Part shown: in pieces, positions 37,567-47,565 of the stretch
Layout of the letters: the number at the start of each line of letters is the position of its first letter
How positions within the stretch are numbered: the first letter of the stretch is position 1
NCBI RefSeq assembly: GCF_000802155.2
Contig: NZ_JQGJ02000006.1
Coordinates: 1-64,000 of the forward strand
Direction of reading: 5' to 3'
DNA: 64,000 nucleotides
From: Pseudomonas frederiksbergensis
Lineage (GTDB): Bacteria > Pseudomonadota > Gammaproteobacteria > Pseudomonadales > Pseudomonadaceae
The notes under the pieces: generated by a model
Told to the model about the DNA's origin: nothing
What the model saw: the letters and a program-made list of their open reading frames with translations, nothing else
Databases searched by the model: none
Position numbers and translations under genes: made by a program

Positions 37567-37765
37567 CGTGCAAGGCTCATCTGCATGGAATACCAAGCAC
37601 GCTAACATTCCTGGCGCGGGTTAGGCGAGAGGGGACAGTGTTATTGGTACGCCTGGATATCCCTTGTGGAAGCGAGCTTGTCCGCGAAGGCGCTCTTTCG
37701 GCTTGCATCGACAGCGACTGAACCACCGCTATCGCGAGCTCGCTACCAACGGGATTCCCAGAGAT

Positions 37766-38515
37766 TCATGCAGCCCGCAGTGAAATAAAGGCGTAATTGA
37801 CAGGGGTTTCCGTGACCACCCGCGCGCCACTGGCCGTGACCTGGCTGGCAATGTCATCCCCAGACAAATGGAACTGCCATTCACTGGCTTGCGACTGCAG
37901 TGGCTGCGAACGGGCCTGGTCGATGGCTTCGGCGAACGCATCCATGTTCGGCAGGTACGCCGTGAATCCGTCACCCTTCAGTGCAGTGGTGTGAATGCCG
38001 AGTGACGCACAAATGCGTTCCTTCATCCCGATTTCTTCACGATCGGCCTGGCGCGAGCGCTCGATCAATTCGGCCAGTTCCTGGTCCACCAATTTGCCAC
38101 CGACGATCAACTGTGGCCCCGTTTCCCAAGACTCCGGCGGGCAATCCTTGGCGGCCACGTTGAGCGGGATGTGCGGATTGATTTCCATGGGGTAGATGCG
38201 GCACACCAAGGGCCTGCGCTCGTAGATGCTGCACAGGTTGTCAGCGTCCAGGTTGTGGCAGGGGCCGGCGTTGTAGGCGGCGAAAGTGATCGCCACCAAG
38301 GCTTGGCTCGTGCCGCTGCGCACGACTGTGGAGCGCCGTTCGGCGTGCTCGCGTTGCGCCATTGGCAGGCCGAGGCCATTGGGCAGGAAGGCTTCCACCA
38401 GGACAATCACTTGTCCACCGTCGCTGGCCCACATCCTGGCTTCGTCGAGCGTCAGCGGAACATGGTGGCCGGTGCAGCATTTACCGCACCCAACACAGGA
38501 AAACGTTGTATTCAT
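37766..38515 (-). CDS. YkgJ-family cysteine cluster protein
   Basis: A 249-residue protein with an N-terminal CVGCGKCC motif (residues 7-14) and further cysteines in AGPCHNLDADNLCSIYERRPLVCRIYP, the arrangement of the YkgJ (CxxCxxCC) zinc- or iron-sulfur-binding family. The C-terminal half is not conserved in the basic family. Function unknown. A 200-bp gap with a degenerate REP-like stretch separates it from the reductase gene. Confidence 0.87.
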   Translation of the reverse strand: MNTTFSCVGCGKCCTGHHVPLTLDEARMWASDGGQVIVLVEAFLPNGLGLPMAQREHAERRSTVVRSGTSQALVAITFAAYNAGPCHNLDADNLCSIYERRPLVCRIYPMEINPHIPLNVAAKDCPPESWETGPQLIVGGKLVDQELAELIERSRQADREEIGMKERICASLGIHTTALKGDGFTAYLPNMDAFAEAIDQARSQPLQSQASEWQFHLSGDDIASQVTASGARVVTETPVNYAFISLRAA

Positions 38516-38594
38516 TCATTGACCGCAGGCAATAGGCTGAGGGCGGCGACAGAAAAACGCCGTGATCAGCCGAGCGAAGCAAGTTGTGCGCCAT

Positions 38595-38921
38595 TCACCG
38601 AGGAGTGCTGGCCGGGCGGATCGAGTCCCATTCGGTCACGACGGCGGTCTTGGTCTTCTTGCGATAGAGGCACAGTTCGGTGCCGGTCGCGCCGTTCATG
38701 TGTTTCTGTGGGTACTGGCCCTGCAACAACACTGCGGTGTAGCCCACGCGATCATCGAATTGCGCGGCGGTGCCGACCGGTTCGGCGTTTTTCAATCCGC
38801 TGGCCTTGATGCAACTGGCGAGTACTTTTTTGTCGTAGGCGGCCCAAGCGTCGGAGCTTGAAGCATGAACCTGTGCAGACAGGGCGGTCAGGGCGAGGAG
38901 AATCAGGGCGGGGGCTTTCAT
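38595..38921 (-). CDS. Small exported protein of unknown function
   Basis: A 108-residue protein with a signal peptide (MKAPALILLALTALSAQVHA, cleavage near residue 20) and two cysteines (SCIKAS and ELCLYRKK) that could form a disulfide in the periplasm. The ATG at 38921 has AAGGA upstream. No family recognised; small exported proteins like this are common in Pseudomonas. Confidence 0.72.
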   Translation of the reverse strand: MKAPALILLALTALSAQVHASSSDAWAAYDKKVLASCIKASGLKNAEPVGTAAQFDDRVGYTAVLLQGQYPQKHMNGATGTELCLYRKKTKTAVVTEWDSIRPASTPR

Positions 38922-38991
38922 CAGGAAAATCCTTGTTCTGGGGTGAACAAGAGTATGCCAGAGATTGAAAGAACGGCTGGGGCTGGGGGCG

Positions 38992-39036
38992 GATCCGGGC
39001 TTCGTTGCGCTTGGAGGCGACAACGAAGCCAGGATC
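38992..39036. repeat. Imperfect 16-bp inverted repeat
   Basis: GATCCGGGCTTCGTTG pairs with CAACGAAGCCAGGATC with one mismatch around a 13-base loop. It lies between the small exported protein gene and cheV and has no T-run, so it is more likely a repeat or RNA-stabilising hairpin than a terminator. Confidence 0.55.
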
Positions 39037-39049
39037 GGCTTCGGTGAAG

Positions 39050-39952
39050 TCAGCGACCTTGTTCGGCAACGGCCTTGGCCGCCGTGATCAGGCACTTGGT
39101 CAGCTCGGGCGAAGAGAACTTGGTGAGTACGCCATTGGCGCCGGCCAGTCGGGCTTTCTCACTGTTCATGGCGCTGTCGAGCGAGGTGTGCAGCAGCACA
39201 TAGAGATGAGCGAAGTCGGGCGTTTCGCGCAGGGTGCGGGTCAACGCGTAGCCGTCCATCTCCGACATCTCGATGTCGGAGACGATCAGGTTGATCTCCT
39301 GCGCAGTGCCTTGCAGTTCCAACAGGCAGTCGATGGCTTCCTTGGCGCTGCGTGCGGTGTGGCACTGCAGGCCCAGGTTGCGCAGAGTATGCACCGACTG
39401 TTGCAGCGCGACCTGGCTGTCATCGACCACCAGGATTCGTGCATTGCCGAGCACTTCGGCGTCTTCCATGCTCAACTCGGTCGGCGCCGTCTCGATTTGC
39501 GCCGGGGCGATGCCGTGGATGACTTTCTCGATATCCAGCACCTGAACCAGGGTGCCGTCCACCGAGGTTACGCCGGTGATGAATGCGCGCACGCCGCCGG
39601 AGCCGTAGGGCGGTGGCTTGATGTCCGTGGTCAGGCAGTGGACGATCTTGCTCACGGCCTGGACATGCAAGCCTTGTTTGGAGCGGCTGACGTCAGTGAC
39701 GATCAGGCAGCCGCCGTCCGGATCTTCAAGGGGCCGCTCGCCAATGGCACGGCTCAGGTCGATCACCGACAAGGATGCCCCGCGCAGTGTGGCGATGCCT
39801 TTGACGTGCGGATGCGACTCCGGCAGCTTGGTCAATGGCGGGCAGGGAATGATCTCACTGACCTTTAGCAGGTTGATCGCCATCAGCTTGCCGCTGCGCA
39901 AGGTAAAGAGCAGAAGCGAAAGGGAATCTGCGCGGGCTTTGTTGGAGGACAT
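39050..39952 (-). CDS. cheV: Chemotaxis protein CheV
   Basis: A 300-residue CheV: an N-terminal CheW-like coupling domain (about 10-150) joined to a response-regulator receiver domain (about 172-295) with ILVVDDSQVA and the phospho-acceptor Asp in LIVSDIEMSEMDGYA. It couples chemoreceptors to CheA and may tune adaptation. GGAGG precedes the ATG. No other chemotaxis gene is adjacent. Confidence 0.93.
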   Translation of the reverse strand: MSSNKARADSLSLLLFTLRSGKLMAINLLKVSEIIPCPPLTKLPESHPHVKGIATLRGASLSVIDLSRAIGERPLEDPDGGCLIVTDVSRSKQGLHVQAVSKIVHCLTTDIKPPPYGSGGVRAFITGVTSVDGTLVQVLDIEKVIHGIAPAQIETAPTELSMEDAEVLGNARILVVDDSQVALQQSVHTLRNLGLQCHTARSAKEAIDCLLELQGTAQEINLIVSDIEMSEMDGYALTRTLRETPDFAHLYVLLHTSLDSAMNSEKARLAGANGVLTKFSSPELTKCLITAAKAVAEQGR

Positions 39953-40087
39953 AAAAACCTTCTGTGGAAAAAGGTGGGGCGAGCATGAAGGTCGCCAAGA
40001 CAGCTTTTGATAACGGGTTATCGACTTGTTGGGGACAGGCTTTAGGGCGAAAGGTATCGACAGCTGATTACCTCGGCCGGGATGCCG

Positions 40088-41641
40088 CTACTTGAGTCCC
40101 AATCGCTTTGCCATCCGTCCCAGATTGGCCCGGTCCAGGCCCAGCTCCCGAGCTGCGCTGGCCCAGTTGTGCTGGTGGCGTTCCAGGCAAGCACTGATGA
40201 TTTGCCGCTGATAGTTTTCCGTGGCCTGGCGTAAGTCACCGGTCGTTGCCAGCGAGGGATCGGGCGCCGGGCTTGCGGTCGGCGCGCTGTTGCGGTTGGC
40301 GTGAGGCAAATCCAGGTCATCGGCGCTCAAGCTTAGAATCTTCGGTCGTACCGGATGGCTGCCCAATGCCTTTAGCGCGCTGCGGCCGATCAGGTGCTCC
40401 AGCTCGCGCACATTGCCTGGCCAATCGTAGGCCAGCAACGCGGCCTGGGCATCGCTGGTCAGGCGCAGGCTGCCCAGGCCCATGCGCGAACGGTTCTGTT
40501 CGAGGAAAAAACCGGCGAGAAGCAGCACGTCACGCCCACGGTCACGCAGTGCGGGCACTTGCAATGGGTACACGCTCAGCCGGTGATAGAAGTCGGCCCG
40601 ATAACGGCCGTTGCGCACTTCTTCAGCAAGGTCGCGATTGGTCGCCGCGATCAGGCGCACATCGACGCGGTGTTCCTTGTCCGAGCCCAGGCGTTGCAAT
40701 TGCCCGCTCTGCAGGACGCGCAACAGTTTGGCCTGGACAGGCAAGGACAGCTCACCCACCTCATCGAGGAACAACGTGCCGCCATCGGCCAGTTCGAACT
40801 TGCCGCGCCGGTCGTTGGTGGCTCCGGTGAAAGCACCGCGCACATGACCAAACAGCTCGCTCTCCACCAGCGTGTCCGGAAGGGCGGCGCAGTTGAGACT
40901 GATCAGCGGTTGGTCGGCACGGTTGGAGGCGGCGTGAATGGCCTGGGCGACCAATTCCTTGCCGACCCCGGTTTCGCCGGTGATCAGCACCGTCAGGTCA
41001 CTGCCACCCACCAGCTTGATTTCTTCCACCAGGCGTTTGTGGGCCTTGCTCTGGCCGACCATGTCGCGGTGCTGCTGGCCGCTCGCCTGGCGATAGATCT
41101 CGGCGCGGTGATGCTCGTCCTCGGCCTTCAAGGCCAGCCGCTCGATACGTTCGGCTGCGCTGACCGTGGCCGCCGCGAGACTGGCGAAGGCTTGCAAGGC
41201 GCTCAGGTCGATAGGCTCGAAACGTTCCGGGTCCAGCGAATCCAGCGTCAGCAATCCCCAGGACTGCTCGTCGACGAACAGCGGACAGCCCATGCAATCA
41301 TGGACTTCCAGGTGTTCATCCAAGCCTTCGACCAGCCCATCGTATGGGTCGGGCAGGTCGCTGTCGGCGGCGAAGCGAGTCGGTTGCGCATTGGCTAGCA
41401 ACGCTTCGAAGCGGGGATGTTCGCTGATGCGGAACCGGCGCCCCAGCGTGTCGGTACTCAAGCCGTCCACCGCCAGCGGCACGAGGCAATCCCCATCCAG
41501 GCGCAACAACGCCGCGGCGTCGCAGGGCAGAAGGGCTCGCAAGGCGACAAGCAAGCGGCGGTAGCGCTCGCCCTCCGGCAGCTCGCGAGACAGGTCCGCC
41601 ACCAGGGGCAGCAGCGAGGTGAGCAATGAGGTTGCGGTCAT
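40088..41641 (-). CDS. norR: NO-responsive sigma54 activator NorR
   Basis: A 517-residue bacterial enhancer-binding protein: N-terminal GAF domain (about 20-165) that binds NO through a non-haem iron, a central AAA+ domain with GETGVGKE (Walker A) and the sigma54-contacting GAFTGA, and a C-terminal Fis-type helix-turn-helix. It is divergent from the flavohaemoglobin gene, its usual target. The start codon itself lies within one of three NorR-type palindromes. Confidence 0.95.
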   Translation of the reverse strand: MTATSLLTSLLPLVADLSRELPEGERYRRLLVALRALLPCDAAALLRLDGDCLVPLAVDGLSTDTLGRRFRISEHPRFEALLANAQPTRFAADSDLPDPYDGLVEGLDEHLEVHDCMGCPLFVDEQSWGLLTLDSLDPERFEPIDLSALQAFASLAAATVSAAERIERLALKAEDEHHRAEIYRQASGQQHRDMVGQSKAHKRLVEEIKLVGGSDLTVLITGETGVGKELVAQAIHAASNRADQPLISLNCAALPDTLVESELFGHVRGAFTGATNDRRGKFELADGGTLFLDEVGELSLPVQAKLLRVLQSGQLQRLGSDKEHRVDVRLIAATNRDLAEEVRNGRYRADFYHRLSVYPLQVPALRDRGRDVLLLAGFFLEQNRSRMGLGSLRLTSDAQAALLAYDWPGNVRELEHLIGRSALKALGSHPVRPKILSLSADDLDLPHANRNSAPTASPAPDPSLATTGDLRQATENYQRQIISACLERHQHNWASAARELGLDRANLGRMAKRLGLK

Positions 41642-41692
41642 AATGACTCCATCTGGTCGTAATGACTATAAAGCCAGCCGTGTCATTATGAC
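41637..41692. promoter_or_regulatory. Three NorR enhancer sites
   Basis: GTCATAATGAC (41637-41647), GTCGTAATGAC (41656-41666) and GTCATTATGAC (41682-41692) are near-identical 11-bp palindromes that fit the GT-N7-AC NorR core. Three sites in a row are also found at norVW in E. coli, where a hexamer assembles. The first covers the norR start codon. Confidence 0.88.
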
Positions 41693-41733
41693 TATTAGTT
41701 TATTAAGCCACTGAAAAACAAAGATAATTTTTA

Positions 41734-41749
41734 TGGCATGAAAAGTGAT
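41734..41749 (+). promoter_or_regulatory. Weak sigma54 promoter candidate for fhp
   Basis: TGGCATGAAAAGTGAT, 43 bases before the fhp start, has a good -24 element (TGGCA) at the right place after the NorR sites, but the -12 element is poor (GA instead of GC). NorR-dependence of the gene makes a sigma54 promoter necessary; this is the best visible match. Confidence 0.35.
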
Positions 41750-41791
41750 GAGTCTAGGTATCAGTTATCTGTGCCACGCGAGGAGTTACCC

Positions 41792-42973
41792 ATGCTGAGT
41801 CGAGAACAACGCGCCATTATCCGTTCCACCGTGCCTTTGCTGGAAAGCGGTGGCGAGGCGCTCATTACTCACTTCTATCGCATGATGTTGTCCGAATACC
41901 CCCAAGTGCGCCCGCTGTTCAACCAGGCTCACCAGGCCAGTGGCGACCAACCGCGAGCGCTGGCCAACGGTGTGCTGATGTATGCGCGGCACATCGACCA
42001 GCTCGATCAACTGGGCGACCTGGTGGCCAAGATCGTCAACAAGCACGTGGCCCTGCAGATCCAGCCGCAACACTACCCTATTGTCGGGGCCTGCTTGCTG
42101 CGGGCAATTGCCGAGGTGCTGGGCGAAGAGATCGCCACCCCTGAAGTGATCTCCGCCTGGGGCGCGGCCTATAACCAATTGGCCGATATCCTGATCGGCG
42201 CCGAAGCGGGCCTGTATGAGCAGAAGGCCGCGGCGCCGGGCGGCTGGCGTGGGGAGCGGGCATTCGTCCTTGTCGACAAGGTAAAGGAAAGCGCGGAAAT
42301 CACTTCGTTCTACTTCGAACCGGCAGACAAAGGGCCCATCCTGCAAGCTGAGCCAGGCCAGTACATCGGCATGAAACTGCTCCTGGATGGCGAGGAAGTC
42401 CGCCGCAACTATTCGCTGTCGGCCTTGGCGGGCAACGGACAGTATCGCATCAGCGTCAAGCGCGAGGCGGGCGGTCGCGTATCCAATTACCTGCACGACG
42501 AGTTTCAGGTGGGCAGCAGTATCCAATTGTTCCCGCCGTCCGGGGACTTCTACCTCACCGCCAGCGACAAACCGCTGGTGCTGATCAGTGGCGGCGTCGG
42601 CATCACGCCGACCCTGGCGATGTTGCAGGCGGCATTGCAAACCGAACGTCCGGTGCATTTCATCCACTGCGCACGCAATGGGCATGTGCACGCGTTCCGT
42701 GACTGGATCGACGATCTGGCCAGGCAGCACCCGCAACTCAAGCGCTTCTATTGCTATGACGAGCATGACGGCACAGGTCCGGTGGCTGACAAGGTTGGGC
42801 TGTTGAGCCAGGAGCAACTGGCGCAATGGCTGCCGGAGCAACGTGACCTTGATGCCTATTTCCTCGGGCCGAAGGGTTTCATGGCGGCGATCAAGCGCCA
42901 TCTCAAGGCGTTGGGCGTGCCGGCGGAGCAAAGCCGCTATGAGTTCTTCGGGCCGGCTGCGGCGTTGGAATAA
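41792..42973 (+). CDS. fhp: Flavohaemoglobin (NO dioxygenase)
   Basis: A 393-residue flavohaemoprotein: globin domain (about 1-140, proximal His in NKHVALQIQPQHYP), FAD domain with RNYSLS (near residue 207) and NAD domain with ISGGVGITPTLAML. It oxidises NO to nitrate with O2 and NAD(P)H. GAGGAG precedes the ATG. Divergent from norR, which controls it in P. aeruginosa. Also called hmp. Confidence 0.96.
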   Translation: MLSREQRAIIRSTVPLLESGGEALITHFYRMMLSEYPQVRPLFNQAHQASGDQPRALANGVLMYARHIDQLDQLGDLVAKIVNKHVALQIQPQHYPIVGACLLRAIAEVLGEEIATPEVISAWGAAYNQLADILIGAEAGLYEQKAAAPGGWRGERAFVLVDKVKESAEITSFYFEPADKGPILQAEPGQYIGMKLLLDGEEVRRNYSLSALAGNGQYRISVKREAGGRVSNYLHDEFQVGSSIQLFPPSGDFYLTASDKPLVLISGGVGITPTLAMLQAALQTERPVHFIHCARNGHVHAFRDWIDDLARQHPQLKRFYCYDEHDGTGPVADKVGLLSQEQLAQWLPEQRDLDAYFLGPKGFMAAIKRHLKALGVPAEQSRYEFFGPAAALE

Positions 42974-43069
42974 TCGCTGGGGCACTCCAGAAGACCGGGT
43001 TGCCCTTATCGCGGGCAAGCTCTCCTACAGCAGCGTCCACAAGGTTGTGACGCTGCAATGAACATTGTG

Positions 43070-43087
43070 TCGCGAGCCTGCTCGCGA
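43070..43087. repeat. REP half element
   Basis: TCGCGAGC-CT-GCTCGCGA, 8-bp arms, the core of the GGGAGCGGGCTTGCTCGCGA repeat type seen complete at 50044-50129. It lies in the 311-bp gap between fhp and dsbB, which otherwise shows no gene. Confidence 0.6.
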
Positions 43088-43284
43088 AAGCGTCGGCATG
43101 ACCGACGCTGCCCGGCGGTTCCCTCCCACCGGAATTAATCCGCGCTTAACCCCCTTCCTGTTTATTCCCCCTCGATACTGCCGACTGCCGCACGTTCATG
43201 TTCTGCGTGTAGACTTCGGCCATCCGACAGCGCGCCAGGTCCGGTCATGCGGCGCGTCGATCCATGTAGATGAAGGGAAACGCA

Positions 43285-43794
43285 ATGAGTGAGGAAATGA
43301 TGCGGCTGGGCCGTGAGCGGCGCTATCTGGTGTTGCTGGGGTTGATCTGCCTGGGACTGATCGGCGGCGCGCTGTATATGCAGGTCGTGCTGGGTGAAGC
43401 GCCATGCCCGCTGTGCATCCTGCAACGTTACGCGTTGTTGCTGATCGCCCTCTTTGCCTTCATCGGCGCCGCGATGCGCACCCGTCGCAGCCTGACGATT
43501 TTCGAAGGGTTAGTCGTGCTGTGTGCGTTGGCCGGCGCGGGCGTGGCGGGGCATCACGTCTACACGCAGTTCTACCCGGCGGTCAGCTGTGGCGTCGACG
43601 TGCTGCAGCCGATCGTCGATGAGCTGCCGCTGGCGAAGATCTTCCCGTTGGGCTTCCAGGTCGATGGTTTCTGCTCCACCCCGTATCCGCCTGTCCTAGG
43701 GTTGTCGCTGGCACAATGGGCGCTCGTGGCATTCGTGCTGACTGCCGTGCTGGTGCCTTTGCTCGTGTCGCGTAATCGCAAAGCCATTCGCTGA
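43285..43794 (+). CDS. dsbB: Disulfide bond formation protein DsbB
   Basis: A 169-residue inner membrane protein with four hydrophobic segments that reoxidises DsbA using ubiquinone. The first redox pair is in APCPLCILQRY and the second pair is formed by SCGVDV and GFCSTPY. The ATG at 43285 has AAGGG seven bases before; an upstream ATG at 43270 would overlap that ribosome-binding site. Terminator follows. Confidence 0.93.
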   Translation: MSEEMMRLGRERRYLVLLGLICLGLIGGALYMQVVLGEAPCPLCILQRYALLLIALFAFIGAAMRTRRSLTIFEGLVVLCALAGAGVAGHHVYTQFYPAVSCGVDVLQPIVDELPLAKIFPLGFQVDGFCSTPYPPVLGLSLAQWALVAFVLTAVLVPLLVSRNRKAIR

Positions 43795-43810
43795 AGTCAT
43801 TCTTAACAGG

Positions 43811-43846
43811 CGCCCCGGTTTCTTCATTTAGAGCCGGGGCGTTTTT
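43811..43846 (+). terminator. Rho-independent terminator of dsbB
   Basis: CGCCCCGG and CCGGGGCG (8-bp arms, 15-base loop) followed by TTTTT, 16 bases after the dsbB stop. Confidence 0.85.
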
Positions 43847-44580
43847 CGTTTCAGGGTTGCCCAGGATCAGCCTTGATCCTGGGCAAGAATGCCCTGCGAC
43901 GATGTGCGACACGTTGTCACACATCTTGCCGCCAGCGTCCTTCCAAGCGGCGAATTGGCGCTGCAACCTGTAACAAAAAAACGGCCTGGAATCCCCCTCG
44001 ACCGCAATATTGTCATCTTCCAAGCAGGCATTTTTAACAGCGAAGCGCCATATCGCCAAGGCCCCGTAAAACGGGCGCATGCCGGCTGCGAAAGCTCGCT
44101 GATAACGTGCGCAGCTGTCTAAATCGGGCGTAGTAGCCTTACGTTTTTTGGGGTTCTTGTTGAGAATGAATTTCGATAACATGCTGGCCCGTTGCAATAG
44201 CGGCAATAGATTGTTGCCGGATCGGATAAAAATTATTTCGGGTTAAGACATGGTCTCCAACGCCGCAGCTCACTACAATCGCCCGCACCGATTTTCCGAC
44301 CCGGCTCAGGCTTGAGCACGAGAGTGGTCGAAGGGCGCCAGCGCCCCATGCGACCCCAGGTGTCGGTGCCTCCAACTACCCGCACCAAATGGAATTGGGC
44401 TTGAACTAGGCCTTTGACCAACGAATAAGAACTCACTGCTGGCCCAGGATGTGTCGAACAGCGTCTGACGTTCGACGGGCAGCCCTTATTCAATCCAAGA
44501 AAAATGCCAACCCTTGGCAGGGTGAAGTGTTGGCGATCAAAACCCAACTGCATTGCGCAAGCTGCTTTAGAGGTCGTGAG
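43847..44580. other. Long leader/intergenic region before cyoA
   Basis: No convincing gene lies in these 730 bases. Two hairpins stand at its start: 43857-43886 (13-bp perfect arms, 4-base loop) and 43901-43925 (11-bp arms, one mismatch). The part from 44120 to 44260 is AT-rich and includes a GTTGAGAATGAATTTCGATAAC stretch, a likely promoter region. The cyo operon is strongly regulated in pseudomonads (oxygen, iron, carbon catabolite control), so a long control region is plausible. Confidence 0.4.
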
Positions 44581-45528
44581 ATGAGTAAAAACAGGTACCC
44601 CCGATTACTAGGCTTGTTGCCGCTGCTCGGCACGTTGCTGCTGGGAGGCTGCAACATGACCCTGCTCGATCCCAAGGGCCAGGTCGGCCTGGATGAACGA
44701 AACCTGATCATCACCGCCACGCTGCTGATGTTGCTGGTCGTCGTGCCGGTTATCGTCATGACGTTCCTGTTCGCCTGGAAGTATCGCGCGTCCAACACCA
44801 GTGCCACGTACACCCCGAAATGGTCCCACTCGACCAAGATCGAGATCGCGGTGTGGACCATTCCGGTACTGATCATCATTGCCCTGGGTTACATCACCTA
44901 CAAGTCGACCCACGCACTGGACCCGTACCGTCCGCTGGATTCGGACGTCAAGCCGATCACCATCGAAGTGGTCTCGATGGACTGGAAGTGGCTGTTCATC
45001 TATCCGGAACAAGGCATCGCCACGGTCAACAAGATCGTGTTCCCGGCCCACACGCCAATCAACTTCAAGGTCACCTCCGACACCGTGATGAACTCGTTCT
45101 TCATCCCGGGCCTGGGCGGCCAGATCTACGCGATGGCCGGCATGCAGACCAAGCTGCACCTGATCGCCAACCAGAACACCGAACTTGAAGGTATCTCCGC
45201 CAACTACAGCGGCGCGGGTTTCACCGGCATGAAGTTCAAGGCGACCGCCACCACCCAGGAAGAATTCGACGCCTGGGTCAACGAAGTGAAGAAGGCACCT
45301 AAACAGCTTGAAAAAGCTGAATACGAAGCCCTTTCCAAGCCGAGCCAGAACAACCCAGTCGAACTCTACTCGTCGGTCACGCCGAACCTGTTCCAGACCA
45401 TCATCGATAAGTATGAAGGGATGAATCCGGGCAAGCCGATGCACCACGAGAAGAAAGAGAAGGAAGTGGCCCACAACATGGAAGGGATGGACATGAGCTC
45501 GCATTCAGCTGCCGGGGCAGAGGAGTAA
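44581..45528 (+). CDS. cyoA: Cytochrome bo3 oxidase subunit II
   Basis: A 315-residue lipoprotein with lipobox LLGGC at about residue 20-24 and two transmembrane helices (about 43-66 and 88-108), followed by a periplasmic cupredoxin domain lacking the copper ligands, as usual for quinol oxidases. First gene of cyoABCDE. An upstream in-frame extension exists but the lipoprotein signal fixes the start at 44581. Confidence 0.96.
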   Translation: MSKNRYPRLLGLLPLLGTLLLGGCNMTLLDPKGQVGLDERNLIITATLLMLLVVVPVIVMTFLFAWKYRASNTSATYTPKWSHSTKIEIAVWTIPVLIIIALGYITYKSTHALDPYRPLDSDVKPITIEVVSMDWKWLFIYPEQGIATVNKIVFPAHTPINFKVTSDTVMNSFFIPGLGGQIYAMAGMQTKLHLIANQNTELEGISANYSGAGFTGMKFKATATTQEEFDAWVNEVKKAPKQLEKAEYEALSKPSQNNPVELYSSVTPNLFQTIIDKYEGMNPGKPMHHEKKEKEVAHNMEGMDMSSHSAAGAEE

Positions 45529-45531
45529 ACG

Positions 45532-47562
45532 ATGTTTGGTAAATTAAGTTGGGAAGCGATCCCGTTCCACGAGCCGATTGTCATGGTGACCCTCGCCATC
45601 ATCGCGCTTGGTGGCCTGGCGCTGTTCGCGGGTATCACTTACTTCAAGAAGTGGACTTACCTGTGGACTGAATGGTTGACCTCGGTCGACCACAAGAAGA
45701 TCGGCGTGATGTACATCATCGTCGCCATGGTCATGCTGCTGCGCGGTTTTGCCGACGCGATCATGATGCGTACCCAGCTGGCCATGGCCACCGAGGGTTC
45801 GCCTGGCTACCTGCCGCCTGAACACTATGACCAGATCTTCACCGCCCACGGTGTGATCATGATCATCTTCATGGCGATGCCATTCTTCACCGGCCTGATG
45901 AACCTTGCAGTGCCGCTGCAGATCGGCGCCCGTGACGTTGCCTATCCGTTCCTGAACTCCCTGAGCTTCTGGCTGCTGGTGTCCGGCGTCGTGCTGATCA
46001 ACGTTTCCCTGGGTGTCGGCGAATTCGCCAAGACCGGTTGGGTTGCCTATCCGCCATTGTCGGGGCTGCAATACAGTCCGGGCGTGGGGGTGGATTACTA
46101 CATCTGGGCGCTACAGCTATCGGGGTTGGGGACAACGCTGACGGGGGTCAACTTCCTGGCCACCGTGCTGAAGATGCGTACCCCTGGCATGAAGCTGATG
46201 GACATGCCGATCTTCACCTGGACCTGCACCTGGGCCAACGTGCTGATCGTCGCTTCGTTCCCGATCCTCACCGCTACCCTGGCTTTGCTGACGCTTGACC
46301 GCTACATGGATTTCCACATTTTCACCAATGAACTGGGTGGAAATCCGATGATGTACGTCAACCTGTTCTGGGCCTGGGGTCACCCTGAGGTGTACATCCT
46401 GATCCTGCCGGCGTTCGGTATTTTCTCCGAGGTCATCTCGACCTTCTCCGGCAAGAAACTGTTTGGCCACCACTCGATGATCTACGCTTCGGGCGCGATC
46501 TCGGTACTGGGCTTCATGGTCTGGCTGCACCACTTCTTCACCATGGGCTCGGGGGCCAGCGTCAACGCCTTCTTCGGTTTGGCGACGATGCTGATTTCCA
46601 TTCCGACGGGTGTGAAGCTGTTCAACTGGCTGTTCACCATCTATCAGGGCCGCCTGCGTTTCACCAGCCATGTGCTGTGGACCCTGGGCTTCATGGTGAC
46701 CTTCGCCATCGGCGGCATGACCGGCGTTCTGCTGGCCATTCCGGGTGCTGACTTCGTACTGCACAACAGCCTGTTCGTGATCGCGCACTTCCATAACGTG
46801 ATCATCGGCGGCGCCGTGTTCGGCTACATCGCAGGCTTTGCGTTCTACTTCCCGAAAGCGTTCGGCTTCAAGCTGCACGAAGGTTGGGGCAAGGCAGCGT
46901 TCTGGTTCTGGATCTCGGGCTTCTTCGTCGCGTTCATGCCGCTCTATGCACTGGGCTTCATGGGCATGACCCGTCGCCTGAACGCCACCACCAACCCTGA
47001 GTGGGTGCCGTACCTGTACGTTGCCATGTTCGGCGCGGTGATGATTGCAGTCGGTATCGCCTGCCAGCTGATCCAGTTGTACGTCAGCGTGCGTGACCGC
47101 AAGAAGCCGGAAAACATGTGCGAACACGGTGACCCGTGGAATGCCCATACCCTGGAATGGTCGACTTCTTCGCCACCACCGTTCTACAACTTTGCCGTGC
47201 TGCCAAAAGCGGACGCCATCGATCCGTTCACCGAAGCCAAGGAAAACGGCACCGCGTACCAGGCCCCGGCCAAGTACTCGCCGATCCACATGCCCAACAA
47301 CACCGCCACTGGTGTGGTCATGGGCGGGCTGTTGACCGTGTTCGGTTTCGCGATGATCTGGCACATCTGGTGGCTGGCCATCGCCAGCCTGGTCGGCACC
47401 GTGGTGTATTTCGCTATCCATGCCGCCCGTGACGATCAGGGCTACATGGTGCCGGTGGATGTCATCGAGCGCATCGAAGCCGAGCAGCACAAGCGTCTGG
47501 TCGCGGCCGGGAAAGTCCCTGCCACCGCCACCCGTGTTGAAACCTCGTTGGAACAGGCTTAA
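45532..47562 (+). CDS. cyoB: Cytochrome bo3 oxidase subunit I
   Basis: A 676-residue integral membrane subunit carrying haem b, haem o3 and CuB, oxidising ubiquinol and pumping protons. The CuB/K-channel segment [15 protein letters not shown] and the haem-ligand histidine region [13 protein letters not shown] are present. Starts four bases after cyoA. Full length. Confidence 0.97.
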   Translation: MFGKLSWEAIPFHEPIVMVTLAIIALGGLALFAGITYFKKWTYLWTEWLTSVDHKKIGVMYIIVAMVMLLRGFADAIMMRTQLAMATEGSPGYLPPEHYDQIFTAHGVIMIIFMAMPFFTGLMNLAVPLQIGARDVAYPFLNSLSFWLLVSGVVLINVSLGVGEFAKTGWVAYPPLSGLQYSPGVGVDYYIWALQLSGLGTTLTGVNFLATVLKMRTPGMKLMDMPIFTWTCTWANVLIVASFPILTATLALLTLDRYMDFHIFTNELGGNPMMYVNLFWAWGHPEVYILILPAFGIFSEVISTFSGKKLFGHHSMIYASGAISVLGFMVWLHHFFTMGSGASVNAFFGLATMLISIPTGVKLFNWLFTIYQGRLRFTSHVLWTLGFMVTFAIGGMTGVLLAIPGADFVLHNSLFVIAHFHNVIIGGAVFGYIAGFAFYFPKAFGFKLHEGWGKAAFWFWISGFFVAFMPLYALGFMGMTRRLNATTNPEWVPYLYVAMFGAVMIAVGIACQLIQLYVSVRDRKKPENMCEHGDPWNAHTLEWSTSSPPPFYNFAVLPKADAIDPFTEAKENGTAYQAPAKYSPIHMPNNTATGVVMGGLLTVFGFAMIWHIWWLAIASLVGTVVYFAIHAARDDQGYMVPVDVIERIEAEQHKRLVAAGKVPATATRVETSLEQA

Positions 47563-47565
47563 ACC

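Noticed and set aside
37567..37765. REP-like stretch between ghrB and the YkgJ-family gene
   Set aside because: Fragments such as GCGAGCTTGTCCGCGAAGGCG resemble the GAGC/GCGA REP type but are too degenerate to give defined arms.
43583..44206. Minus-strand open frame of 207 codons between dsbB and cyoA
   Set aside because: Its 3' half is the complement of dsbB, and its 5' half covers the dsbB terminator and hairpins. Composition is not gene-like.
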